From contig JAKOON010000066.1 in NCBI GenBank assembly GCA_022577435.1, positions 1,514,183-1,578,182 of the forward strand: 64,000 bases of DNA, read 5' to 3'. The notes beneath the pieces were generated by a model, which ran no database searches, was not told where the DNA came from, and saw only the letters and a program-made list of their open reading frames with translations. This document shows positions 23,699 to 34,773 of this stretch, piece after piece (the first letter of the stretch is position 1; each line of letters starts with the position of its first letter). The position numbers were made by a program, and so were the translations under genes. The stretch is from Embiotoca jacksoni. Taxonomy: Eukaryota > Chordata > Actinopteri > Embiotocidae.

Positions 23699-24098
23699 TC
23701 TGCTCTGAGGTCTCCTCCTGAGTGGAACACCGACTCTGCTCACCTCGCTCTTAGTACTGTGGTCCAACCCTCAGCAGAGACTTGTCATCTGTGGTCGGAG
23801 GAGGAACACGACTTCTTTATCAGATCGTCACGTGGAACTTTTCAGCACGACACTCTGCATCATGTGGTCTGTCTCGTTTCACAAGTTACAGATCAAAGGG
23901 TTAGATACGTTTAGTGAGGTTGCTTTTAGACAGCGAGGTGCCAGATCCATCCGTCCATTGATTATCTAGAATCAACAGCTGACGTTGGGTGAAGGTGGAG
24001 TACACGCTGGACCGAAGGCCCAAACACACACACAACCATTAATATCCAATTCAGAACCACCAGGAACACAGAACGCATGTCTTTGTTCTGTGGGAGAA

Positions 24099-25448
24099 AA
24101 CACACACAGGAGCAAGTCATGGCGGTGAAAGTGAGCTAAAACCCCTGAAGCTAACATGTTTCTTCTAAAGAATATGAACAAATCAGATATAGAGATTATG
24201 ACTTCAACATGGATCATGAACACCAGCTGACACTTCTCTTAAACTGTTGACTAATTTTGACAGTTACTCTTAAATGTTTCTAACTCTATTTTGTTGGTGC
24301 ACTGTAAAATTAAATTTATATAATCTACTCAATAAAAGTGAGGTAACAATTACTTTCGTCATGGTGGATGAATAATGGACTTTTATTCTTGGCCGTATCA
24401 AAATTAATATTTAGCCTTTTCTTAAAAGAAGCATTCTCTCTGTTTTCAGAGCTCAGTGAACGCTCATCTGACACTTGACCCCTCGTCCAGCCTGGACATT
24501 CATAAAAGCTGGAAGACTCAGACAGACGCTGGCTTTTCCTCTTCTTCTGATCAACCTTGATATTGATATATTTATCAACGATCAATATATTGATTGATTA
24601 GGCCCTCTCTGGTAATCTCACACTTTCCCATCTTTTTAGAGTCACCACGCTCTATAATTTTATTAACCCAAGTAAACTTAACAGAAAGTTTCTGTAGTGG
24701 TTTTATCTTTGCATTATTTCTTCATCATTGATTGCACTAAATAATAATGGAACAACAAGGGTTGGGATTAAAAGTGGCGGTGCTACCAGGGGGTGGGGCT
24801 CACAGGTCATATGGATGGGGAGGGGTCTATAACAAGGAGAGCAGAGGGGCTAAGATCAAAGGTCACCATCCATCAAATTTTGACAGGTAGTATTGCATTT
24901 ATCTCTCTTGTATATGCTTTTCTTAGTTTTTATTAACTACTGATGGAAGCCCAACTTTTACAGTAATTACAGTTATACAGGTTATTTAAAAATTCTGAAA
25001 AATACAGTTCTGCATCCAGTTAGAAAACTTAGAGGACAAACTATACTTACTAAAGTGTTTTACCAGTTCAGGTTTTGTCAGTTTAGAAATTATGTAACTT
25101 TATATAATGCAACTTTACAAGTTTCAGTGTTCCATAAATATCTGGCATTTTTTCAAATAATGTAAACTGTATTACAATGTAAACATGTGTAGTCAGCACA
25201 GAAGTGTTATAATTTTGGAAGTTAAAAAAATGCTGATTAAAGGTTACTATCATTATTTCTATTTATTCTATTAGGTCGAAATTAATATATTTTATTGACT
25301 ATAGGTTTGAATTGTGTGTTAGATGCTGAAATTAGTGTTTAAAATATAATGTTTCTATCAGTAAATCATATTCTTCAACACCCTGTCTGTAATTGTGCCT
25401 GCACTTAACATTATTGTGTTTAGTGCAGGAACAATGACTGTGCTTAAC
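24099..25448. other. Single-copy sequence, no recognised gene
   Basis: The sequence leaves the array at about 24,098. Open frames here are short, and none matches anything I recognise; the longest, on the minus strand at 24,325-24,585, is Ser/Lys-rich and featureless. A GC-rich patch at about 24,770-24,895 is listed separately. Confidence 0.5.
24770..24895 (+). promoter_or_regulatory. Possible core promoter with short first exon
   Basis: In an AT-rich surround, a G-rich patch carries GGGTCTATAACAAGGAGAGC (TATA-like, near 24,824). About 60 bp further on, CAAATTTTGACAG|GTAGTATT resembles a splice donor near 24,887. No downstream coding exon was found in the window. This rests on sequence pattern alone and could be chance. 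Confidence 0.15.
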
Positions 25449-25527
25449 TAATAATAATAATAATAATAATAATTATAATAATAATAGTAATAATAATAAT
25501 AATAATAATAAAAATAATAATAATAAT
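25449..25527 (+). repeat. Imperfect (AAT)n microsatellite
   Basis: About 79 bp of ATA/AAT triplets with a few interruptions (for example ATTATA and AGTAAT). Confidence 0.95.
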
Positions 25528-26154
25528 GACAATACAGTTCATCTATCAAAGCAAACCTTAAGGTCATTTTTTACTACATTAAATGCTACTTAAGTGGTAA
25601 CATTTGAGCAAAACTTGAAGTATAGTCATTTTCAGTATTAATAAAGTATACCACGGCATAGTAAAGTACGCTTTTAGAAAATACACTAAGTATTTCTTTT
25701 CTCACTTGGGCAAAGATTTGAAATTCTTCCATCATTTGTCGTCTCATGGCCCCTTTAGATTTATCTTTGAGTAAGAGTAAGTAAATCTAGCTCTAGATAA
25801 AATAGAATGTAACAGCATCAGAAAGAACAATACATCAGTAACAAGAGACGGGAAGAGGAAGTTCACTGATTACATTTCCTGGGAGCCAGACATCATTTCA
25901 CCTTCAAATTAGTTCAATTTGACAGTTGGCAAAGCAGATGAAAATCCTGGAGGGGACGTCGTTTACAAATCAAAATGTGAGAAGAAGGAAAACTAACTTG
26001 AAGGAGTCTTGAAACGAAGGGAAGAGAGTTAAAGTGAATCTAAATGGTCCAAAAGAAAAACAAACTGAATCTCAAACAAAACTAAAAACGAATCTGAATC
26101 TGGAGTCGCCATCTTTTAAAATGAAGAGGATGGACGACTATTTCACCTTATCCA
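25528..26154. other. Single-copy sequence, nothing recognised
   Basis: Moderately AT-rich sequence without a credible open frame, RNA gene or repeat that I can identify. Confidence 0.5.
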
Positions 26155-26446
26155 GGGGGGGAGTCAGGACGAGGGGGGGTCATGAGGAGGAGGAGGTGTC
26201 ATAAGGAGGGGGGGGGTCAGGAGGAGGGGGGTCATGAGGAGGAGGGGTCATGAGGATGGGGTGTCAGAAGGAGGGGAGTCATGAGGAGGAGGGGTCACGA
26301 GGAGGGGGGTCATAAGGAGGGGGGTCATGAGGAAGGGGGGTCATGAGGAGGGGGTGTCACGAGGAGGGGGGGTCACGAGGAAGGGGGGTCACAAGGAAGG
26401 GGGGGTCACGAGGAGGGGGGGTCATGAGGAGGGGGGCTCATGAGGC
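26155..26446 (+). repeat. G-rich minisatellite, ~16-bp degenerate unit
   Basis: Repeats of the form GAGGAGGGGGGTCATGA, with variants CACGA and CATAA and poly-G runs of 4 to 9 bases, fill this stretch. All G runs are on the plus strand. Loops between runs are mostly about 10-12 bases. Confidence 0.9.
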
Positions 26447-26479
26447 CCACTTTTGGTGTGATTTGGTTCAACTTATGTT

Positions 26480-27007
26480 CACTGCTCCAAAAAAATAAAG
26501 GGAACACTTAAACAACACATCTTAGATCTCAATGAATGAGATATTCCAGTTCAAATCTTGATTCATTACATAGTGGAATGTGTTGAGAACAAAATAACAT
26601 CAGAATGATCAATGGAAATCAAAATCATTATCCATGGAGGTCTGGATTCAGAATCATACTCCAAATAAAAGTGTAAAAATCAGATCACAGGCTGATCCAA
26701 CTTCTGTGGAGATTCCTGAAGACAAGTCCAAATGAGTCTCAGTGGTGTGTGTGTCCTCCACGTGCCTGTATCACTCCCTACAACGCCTGGGCATGCTCCT
26801 GATGAGACCACGGATGTTCTCCTGAGGGATCTCCTCCCAGACCTGGATCAAAGCATCGGTCCGCTCCTGGACAGTGTGCGGTGGACGTGGCGTCGGCGGA
26901 CGGAACGAGACGCGATGTCCCGGAGGTCTGGGGGACGGGCGGGCCGGTCCGTAGCATCGATGCCTTCATCGTGCAGGAACTGCTGACACACTCCAGCCAC
27001 ATGAGGC
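26480..27007 (-). mobile_element. Truncated Tc1-like transposon, 3' end with transposase remnant
   Basis: The terminus CACTGCTCCAAAAAAATAAA followed by GGGAACACTT is the inverted-repeat end of a Tc1-like family common in fishes. Reading the minus strand from 27,007 toward 26,735, the sequence follows the C-terminal part of a Tc1 transposase. Recognisable parts are a proline-rich PDL segment and an ending resembling MPRRC. A deletion just after PDL (near 26,916-26,921) removes the stretch that normally holds the last catalytic acidic residue of the DDE triad, and there are further frame breaks. The other terminus is missing. It is inactive. Confidence 0.75.
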
Positions 27008-27405
27008 CGAGCAATCTTTCAAAGTTAGGGATGTCTCTAAATGTGACTGCAGTCTGGTCAGTCAAACCTGTGTCATTTTGGATCTGTCGACCACGTTCAA
27101 CATATTCACTGTCTGTGAGATTGGGGTGAAGCAGATGAGCCCAATTTATAGTAAAACACAACTGATTGCTGGTGTTTTGTGAAACATGCAGGAATCGCCT
27201 TTTTTTTGTTGTTAATGATTTCATTATTTAGCAATTTTGTCAGCAGTCGCTTTCGTCCTCCCTGAGGACATCTTCTAATCTGGACCACCAACTCTAACTG
27301 ACAATCCGTCATAATAGAACAATTTGACTGCACAGCTCTGAGGAGGAGAGATTCAAACTCAGTCAGATCCACGTCTCTATTCTCTTGCAATATCGCGGAG
27401 ACATT
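27008..27405 (-). other. Unrecognised sequence with a 94-codon minus-strand open frame
   Basis: The frame at 27,390-27,106 begins MQENRDVDLTEFESLLLR and contains acidic and Leu-rich stretches. A neighbouring minus-strand frame at 27,224-26,778 runs from this segment into the Tc1 remnant, so it is chimeric. The codons look non-random, so this could be a relic of a transposable-element gene or a host exon, but I do not recognise either. Confidence 0.25.
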
Positions 27406-27455
27406 ATTAGGTTAGGTTAGGTAGTTACTTTATTAATCCCTGAGGGGAATTTTTT
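27406..27455 (-). mobile_element. Probable LINE 3' tail remnant
   Basis: ACTTTATTAATCCCTGAGGG is a motif found at the 3' ends of several fish LINEs. Here the sense strand is minus, and a (CCTAA)3-like tail reads at 27,406-27,421. Only some 50 bp are recognisable, so the family is uncertain. Confidence 0.4.
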
Positions 27456-27795
27456 TATGAAGATGTTTACCAATGAGCTCCAATTGAATCAAGTCATCAC
27501 GTCCAGCGTGTTAGAAGGTCAACAAACCTTCAGCGGCTCTCATCACTCCTTCATAATATAACCTGGAATCAGCTATTTCTTCAAGAGCAGGAAAGTTGAC
27601 AAATTCACACATTTCAACATTGTTAAGAAGCTCTCTCGATACCACCCTCTGTGATTGGTTATCAGGGTCTGTATTTACCCCTCTTTGTACAGATTGAAGG
27701 CAGGGGGAGGTATCATTTCAGGCTCTGACTCTGAATCGTTTTGCATACTCCCATTTGACTGAAAACATCGCTGGATATCTTACACTTTGCACTTT
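27456..27795. other. Single-copy sequence before the satellite, nothing recognised
   Basis: No credible coding frame or known repeat is visible; it ends where the first satellite monomer begins. Confidence 0.5.
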
Positions 27796-28220
27796 ACACT
27801 ACTTTGCCAAAGTGGTTTCATTTCACTTTGTGTGGACAATTTCACAGGAGAGAAGCTCAAAAACAGCATAAAACTGCGTTACAGTGACAGGGCTTAAACT
27901 AAGTGTTTACTAAGAAGTTTCCTACTCAGAACGATGGCAAATGGGATACACTACATGGCCAAAGTGTTTTCAAGTCACTTTGTGTGGACAATTTCTCAGG
28001 AGAGAAGCTCAAAAACAGCATAAAACTGCTTTACAGTGCCAGGGCTTAAACTAAGTGTTTACTAAGCAGTTTCCTACTCAGAACGATGGCAAATGGGATA
28101 CACTACATGGCCAAAGTGTTTTCAAGTCACTTTGTGTGGACAATTTCACAGGAAACACAATATTTCAAAAACAGCCTTATCTCAGCGAGAGAAGCTCAAA
28201 AACAGCATAAAACGGCTTTA

Positions 28221-30494
28221 CAGTGACAGGGCTTAAACTAAGTGTTCACAAAGCAGTTTCATACTCAGAACGATGGCAAATGGGATACACTACATGGCCA
28301 AAGTGTTTTCAAGTCACTTTGTGTGGACAATTTCACAGGAAACACAATATTTCAAAAACAGACTTATCTCAGCGAGAGAAGTTCCTACTCAGAACTACAT
28401 TGCCAAAGTGGTTTCAAGTCACTTTGTGTGGACAATTTCACAGGAGAGAAGCTCAAAAACAGCATAAAACTGCGTTACAGTGACAGGGCTTAAACTAAGT
28501 GTTTACTAAGCAGTTTGCTACTCAGAACGATGGCAAATGGGATACACTACATGGCCAAAGTGTTTTCAAGTCACTTTGTGTGGACAATTTCACAGGAAAC
28601 ACAATATTTCAAAAACAGCCTTATCTCAGCGAGAGAAGTTCCTACTCAGAACTACATTGCCAAAGTGGTTTCAAGTCACTTTGTGTGGACAATTTCACAG
28701 GAAACACAATATTTAAAAAACAGCCTTATCTCAGCGAGAGAAGCTCAAAAACAGCATAAAACGGCTTTACAGTGCCAGGGCTTAAACTAAGTGTTTACTA
28801 AGCAGTTTCCTACTCAGAACGATGGCAAATGGGATACACTACATGGCCAAAGTGGTTTCAAGTCACTTTGTGTGGACAATTTCGCAGGAAACACAATATT
28901 TCAAAAACAGCCTTATCTCAGTGAGAGAAGCTCAAAAACAGCATAAAACTACTTTACAGTGCCAGGGCTTAAACTAAGTGTTTACTAAGCAGTTTCCTAC
29001 TCAGAACGATGGCAAATGGGATACACTACATGGCTAAAGTGTTTTCAAGTCACTTTGTGTGGACAATTTCTCAGGAGAGAAGCTCAAAAACAGCATAAAA
29101 CTGCTTTACAGTGCCAGGGCTTAAACTAAGTGTTTACTAAGCAGTTTCCTACTCAGAACGATGGCAAATGGGATACACTACATGGCCAAAGTGTTTTCAA
29201 GTCACTTTGTGTGGACAATTTCACAGGAAACACAATATTTCAAAAACAGCCTTATCTCAGCGAGAGAAGCTCAAAAACAGCATAAAACGGCTTTACAGTG
29301 ACAGGGCTTAAACTAAGTGTTCACAAAGCAGTTTCATACTCAGAACGATGGCAAATGGGATACACTACATGGCCAAAGTGTTTTCAAGTCACTTTGTGTG
29401 GACAATTTCACAGGAAACACAATATTTCAAAAACAGACTTATCTCAGCGAGAGAAGTTCCTACTCAGAACTACATTGCCAAAGTGGTTTCAAGTCACTTT
29501 GTGTGGACAATTTCACAGGAGAGAAGCTCAAAAACAGCATAAAACTGCGTTACAGTGACAGGGCTTAAACTAAGTGTTTACTAAGCAGTTTGCTACTCAG
29601 AACGATGGCAAATGGGATACACTACATGGCCAAAGTGTTTTCAAGTCACTTTGTGTGGACAATTTCACAGGAAACACAATATTTCAAAAACAGCCTTATC
29701 TCAGCGAGAGAAGTTCCTACTCAGAACTACATTGCCAAAGTGGTTTCAAGTCACTTTGTGTGGACAATTTCACAGGAAACACAATATTTAAAAAACAGCC
29801 TTATCTCAGCGAGAGAAGCTCAAAAACAGCATAAAACGGCTTTACAGTGCCAGGGCTTAAACTAAGTGTTTACTAAGCAGTTTCCTACTCAGAACGATGG
29901 CAAATGGGATACACTACATGGCTAAAGTGTTTTCAAGTCACTTTGTGTGGACAATTTCACAGGAAACACTATATTTCAAAAACAGCCTTATCTCAGCGAG
30001 AGAAGTTCCTACTCAGAACTACATTGCCAAAGTGGTTTCAAGTCATTTTGTGTGGACAATTTCACAGGAAACACAATAATTCAAAAACAGCCTTATCTCA
30101 GCGAGAGAAGCTCAAAAACAGCATAAAACTGCTTTACAGTGCCAGAGCTTAAACTAAGTGTTTACTAAGTAGTTTCCTACTCAGAACGATGGCAAATGGG
30201 ATACACTACATGGCCAAAGTGTTTTCAAGTCACTTTGTGTGGACAATTTCACAGGAAACACAATATTTCAAAAACAGCCTTTTCTCAGCAAGAGGAGCTC
30301 AAAAACAGCATAAAACTGCGTTACAGTGACAGGGCTTAAACTAAGTGTTTACTAAGAAGTTTCCTACTCAGAACGATGGCAAATGGGATACACTACATGG
30401 CCAAAGTGTTTTCAAGTCACTTTGTGTGGACAATTTCTCAGGAGAGAAGCTCAAAAACAGCATAAAACTGCTTTACAGTGCCAGGGCTTAAACT
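28221..30494 (+). repeat. Satellite block with 1,075-bp higher-order repeat
   Basis: Landmarks at 28,223 and 28,499 recur at 29,298 and 29,574, a period of 1,075 bp. The same 1,075-bp period is seen again at about 47,435-49,050. The final part of this block (about 29,900-30,494) is found again at about 35,560-36,157, 39,506-40,100 and 49,300. Confidence 0.8.
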
Positions 30495-32413
30495 AAGTGT
30501 TTACTAAACAGTTTCCTACTCAGAACGATGGCAAATGGGATACACTACATGGCCAAAGTGTTTTCAAGTCACTTTGTGTGGACAATTTCACAGGAAACAC
30601 AATATTTCAAAAACAGCCTTATCTCAGCGAGAGAAGTTCCTACTCAGAACTACATTGCCAAAGTGGTTTCAAGTCACTTTGTGTGGACAATTTCACAGGA
30701 GAGAAGCTCAAAAACAGCATAAAACTGCGTTACAGTGACAGGGCTTAAACTAAGTGTTTACTTAGAAGTTTCCTACTCAGAACGATGGCAAATGGGATAC
30801 ACTACATGGCCAAAGTGTTTTCAAGTCACTTTGTGTGGACAATTTCACAGGAAACACAATATTTCAAAAACAGCCTTATCTCAGCGAGAGAAGCTCAAAA
30901 ACAGCATAAAACTGCTTTACAGTGACAGGGCTTAAACTAAGTGTTTACAAAGCAGTTTCCTACTCAGAACGATGGCAAATGGGATACACTACATGGCCAA
31001 AGTGTTTTCAAGTCACTTTGTGTGGACAATTTCACAGGAAACACAATATTTCAAAAACAGCCTTATCTCAGCGAGAGAAGTTCCTACTCAGAACTACATT
31101 GCCAAAGTGGTTTCAAGTCACTTTGTGTGGACAATTTCACAGGAGAGAAGCTCAAAAACAGCATAAAACTGCGTTACAGTGACAGGGCTTAAACTAAGTG
31201 TTTACTAAGAAGTTTCCCACTCAGAACGATGGCAAATGGGATACACTACATGGCCAAAGTGTTTTCAAGTCACTTTGTGTGGACAATTTCACAGGAAACA
31301 CAATATTTCAAAAACAGCCTTATCTCAGCGAGAGAAGTTCAAAAACAGCATAAAACTGCGTTACATTGACAGGGCTTTATCTAAGTGTTTACTAAGCAGT
31401 TTCCTACTCAGAACGATGGCAAATGGGATACACTACATGGCCAAAGTGTTTTCAAGTCACTTTGTGTGGACAATTTCACAGGAAACACAATATTTCAAAA
31501 ACAGCCTTATCTCAGCGAGAGAAGCTCAAAAACAGCATAAAACTGCGTTACAGTGACAGGGCTTTATCTAAGTGTTTACTAAGCAGTTTCCTACTCAGAA
31601 CGATGGCCAAAGTGTTTTCAAGTCACTTTGTGTGGACAATTTCACAGGAGAGAAGCTCAAAAACAACATAAAACTGCTTTACAGTGACAGGGCTTAAACT
31701 AAGTGTTTACTAAGCAGTTTCCTACTCAGAACGATGGCAAATGGGATACACTACATGGCCAAAGTGTTTTCAAGTCACTTTGTGTGGACAATTTCACAGA
31801 AAACACAATATTTCAAAAACAGCCTTATCTCAGCGAGAGAAGCTCAAAAACAGCATAAAATGGCTTTACAGTGCCAGGGCTTAAACTAAGTGTTTACTGA
31901 GCAGTTTCCTACTCAGAACGATGGCAAATGGGATACACTACATGGCCAAAGTGTTTTCAAGTCACTTTGTGTGGACAATTTCACAGGAAACACAATATTT
32001 CAAAAACAGCCTTATCTCAGCGAGAGAAGCTCAAAAACAGCATAAAACTGCTTTACAGTGCCAGGGCTTAAACTAAGTGTTTACTAAACAGTTTCCTACT
32101 CAGAACGATGGCAAATGACATACACTACATGGCCAAAGTGTTTTCAAGTCACTTTGTGTGGACAATTTCACAGGAAACACAATATTTCAAAAACAGCCTT
32201 TTCTCAGCAAGAGGAGCTCAAAAACAGCATAAAACTGCGTTACAGTGACAGGGCTTAAACTAAGTGTTTACTAAGAAGTTTCCTACTCAGAACGATGGCA
32301 AATGGGATACACTACATGGCCAAAGTGTTTTCAAGTCACTTTGTGTGGACAATTTCTCAGGAGAGAAGCTCAAAAACAGCATAAAACTGCTTAACAGTGC
32401 CAGGGCTTAAACT
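30495..32413 (+). repeat. 1,919-bp higher-order repeat, copy 1
   Basis: Successive landmarks give ten subunits of 257, 187, 257, 187, 187, 131, 187, 187, 187 and 152 bp, summing to exactly 1,919 bp. Confidence 0.9.
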
Positions 32414-34773
32414 AAGTGTTTACTAAACAGTTTCCTACTCAGAACGATGGCAAATGGGATACACTACATGGCCAAAGTGTTTTCAAGTCACTTTGTGTGG
32501 ACAATTTCACAGGAAACACAATATTTCAAAAACAGCCTTATCTCAGCGAGAGAAGTTCCTACTCAGAACTACATTGCCAAAGTGGTTTCAAGTCACTTTG
32601 TGTGGACAATTTCACAGGAGAGAAGCTCAAAAACAGCATAAAACTGCGTTACAGTGACAGGGCTTAAACTAAGTGTTTACTAAGAAGTTTCCTACTCAGA
32701 ACGATGGCAAATGGGATACACTACATGGCCAAAGTGTTTTCAAGTCACTTTGTGTGGACAATTTCACAGGAAACACAATATTTCAAAAACAGCCTTATCT
32801 CAGCGAGAGAAGCTCAAAAACAGCATAAAACTGCTTTACAGTGACAGGGCTTAAACTAAGTGTTTACAAAGCAGTTTCCTACTCAGAACGATGGCAAATG
32901 GGATACACTACATGGCCAAAGTGTTTTCAAGTCACTTTGTGTGGACAATTTCACAGGAAACACAATATTTCAAAAACAGCCTTATCTCAGCGAGAGAAGT
33001 TCCTACTCAGAACTACATTGCCAAAGTGGTTTCAAGTCACTTTGTGTGGACAATTTCACAGGAGAGAAGCTCAAAAACAGCATAAAACTGCGTTACAGTG
33101 ACAGGGCTTAAACTAAGTGTTTACTAAGAAGTTTCCCACTCAGAACGATGGCAAATGGGATACACTACATGGCCAAAGTGTTTTCAAGTCACTTTGTGTG
33201 GACAATTTCACAGGAAACACAATATTTCAAAAACAGCCTTATCTCAGCGAGAGAAGTTCAAAAACAGCATAAAACTGCGTTACATTGACAGGGCTTTATC
33301 TAAGTGTTTACTAAGCAGTTTCCTACTCAGAACGATGGCAAATGGGATACACTACATGGCCAAAGTGTTTTCAAGTCACTTTGTGTGGACAATTTCACAG
33401 GAAACACAATATTTCAAAAACAGCCTTATCTCAGCGAGAGAAGTTCAAAAACAGCATAAAACTGCGTTACATTGACAGGGCTTTATCTAAGTGTTTACTA
33501 AACAGTTTCCTACTCAGAACGATGGCCAAAGTGTTTTCAAGTCACTTTGTGTGGACAATTTCACAGGAAACACAATATTTCAAAAACAGCCTTATCTCAG
33601 CGAGAGAAGCTCAAAAACAGCATAAAACTGCGTTACAGTGACAGGGCTTTATCTAAGTGTTTACTAAGCAGTTTCCTACTCAGAACGATGGCCAAAGTGT
33701 TTTCAAGTCACTTTGTGTGGACAATTTCACAGGAGAGAAGCTGAAAAACAGCATAAAACTGCTTTACAGTGACAGGGCTTAAACTAAGTGTTTACTAAGC
33801 AGTTTCCTACTCAGAACGATGGCAAATGGGATACACTACATGGCCAAAGTGTTTTCAAGTCACTTTGTGTGGACAATTTCACAGAAAACACAATATTTCA
33901 AAAACAGCCTTTTCTCAGCAAGAGGAGCTCAAAAACAGCATAACACGGCTTTACAGTCCCAGGGCTTAAACTAAGTGTTTACTAAGAAGTTTCCTACTCA
34001 GAACGATGGCAAATGGAATACACTACATGGCCAAAGTGTTTTCAAGTCACTTTGTGTGGACAATTTCACAGGAAACACAATATTTCAAAAACAGCCTTAT
34101 CTCAGCGAGAGAAGCTCAAAAACAGCATAAAACTGCTTTACAGTGCCAGGGCTTAAACTAAGTGTTTACTAAACAGTTTCCTACTCAGAACGATGGCAAA
34201 TGACATACACTACATGGCCAAAGTATTTTCAAGTCACTTTGTGTGGACAATTTCACAGGAAACACAATATTTCAAAAACAGCCTTATCTCAGCGAGAGAA
34301 GTTCCTACTCAGAACTACATTGCCAAAGTGGTTTCAAGTCACTTTGTGTGGACAATTTCACAGGAGAGAAGCTCAAAAACAGCATAAAACTGCGTTACAG
34401 TGACAGGGCTTAAACTAAGTGTTTACTAAGAAGTTTCCTACTCAGAACGATGGCAAATGGGATACACTACATGGCCAAAGTGTTTTCAAGTCACTTTGTG
34501 TGGACAATTTCACAGGAAACACAATATTTCAAAAACAGCCTTATCTCAGCGAGAGAAGCTCAAAAACAGCATAAAACTGCTTTACAGTGCCAGGGCTTAA
34601 ACTAAGTGTTTACTAAGCAGTTTCCTACTCAGAACGATGGCAAATGGGATACACTACATGGCCAAAGTGTTTTCAAGTCACTTTGTGTGGACAATTTCAC
34701 AGGAAACACAATATTTCAAAAACAGCCTTATCTCAGCGAGAGAAGCTCAAAAACAGCATAAAACGGCTTTACA
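32414..34773 (+). repeat. 1,919-bp higher-order repeat, copy 2, switching to another arrangement
   Basis: The first ~1 kb follows copy 1, then from about 33,470 the monomer order changes. The part up to that change is duplicated at +11,525 bp (43,939 onward). Confidence 0.75.

Larger units (their letters stand above)
1..24098 (-). repeat. Tandem array of ~3.80 kb gene-bearing units (seven copies, first one partial)
   Basis: Equivalent positions recur at 36, 3,833, 7,636, 11,439, 15,236 and 19,047, giving spacings of 3,797, 3,803, 3,803, 3,797 and 3,811 bp. The differences in spacing are explained by (TA)n length. Outside (TA)n, units A-F read as essentially identical; the one substitution I noticed is C to T at 8,587 in unit C. 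The right edge is near 24,098, where the sequence upstream of the last gene copy stops matching the other units and becomes unique. The left edge lies outside the window. Such identity implies very recent amplification, ongoing gene conversion, or an assembly artefact. Confidence 0.95.

Noticed and set aside
24101..24140. Interferon-response-like GTGAAAGTGAGC upstream of copy G
   Set aside because: Only half of the consensus is present, it is in the wrong context for certainty, and it lies outside the segment shared by the receptor copies.
24325..24585. 86-codon minus-strand frame, possibly an N-terminal piece of a fish NLR-type protein
   Set aside because: The resemblance was vague and frame-shifted, with no recognisable motif. 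I could not support it.
27406..27425. Telomere-like TTAGG repeats
   Set aside because: Only three units of TTAGG are present, not TTAGGG, and they adjoin a LINE-tail motif that explains them better.
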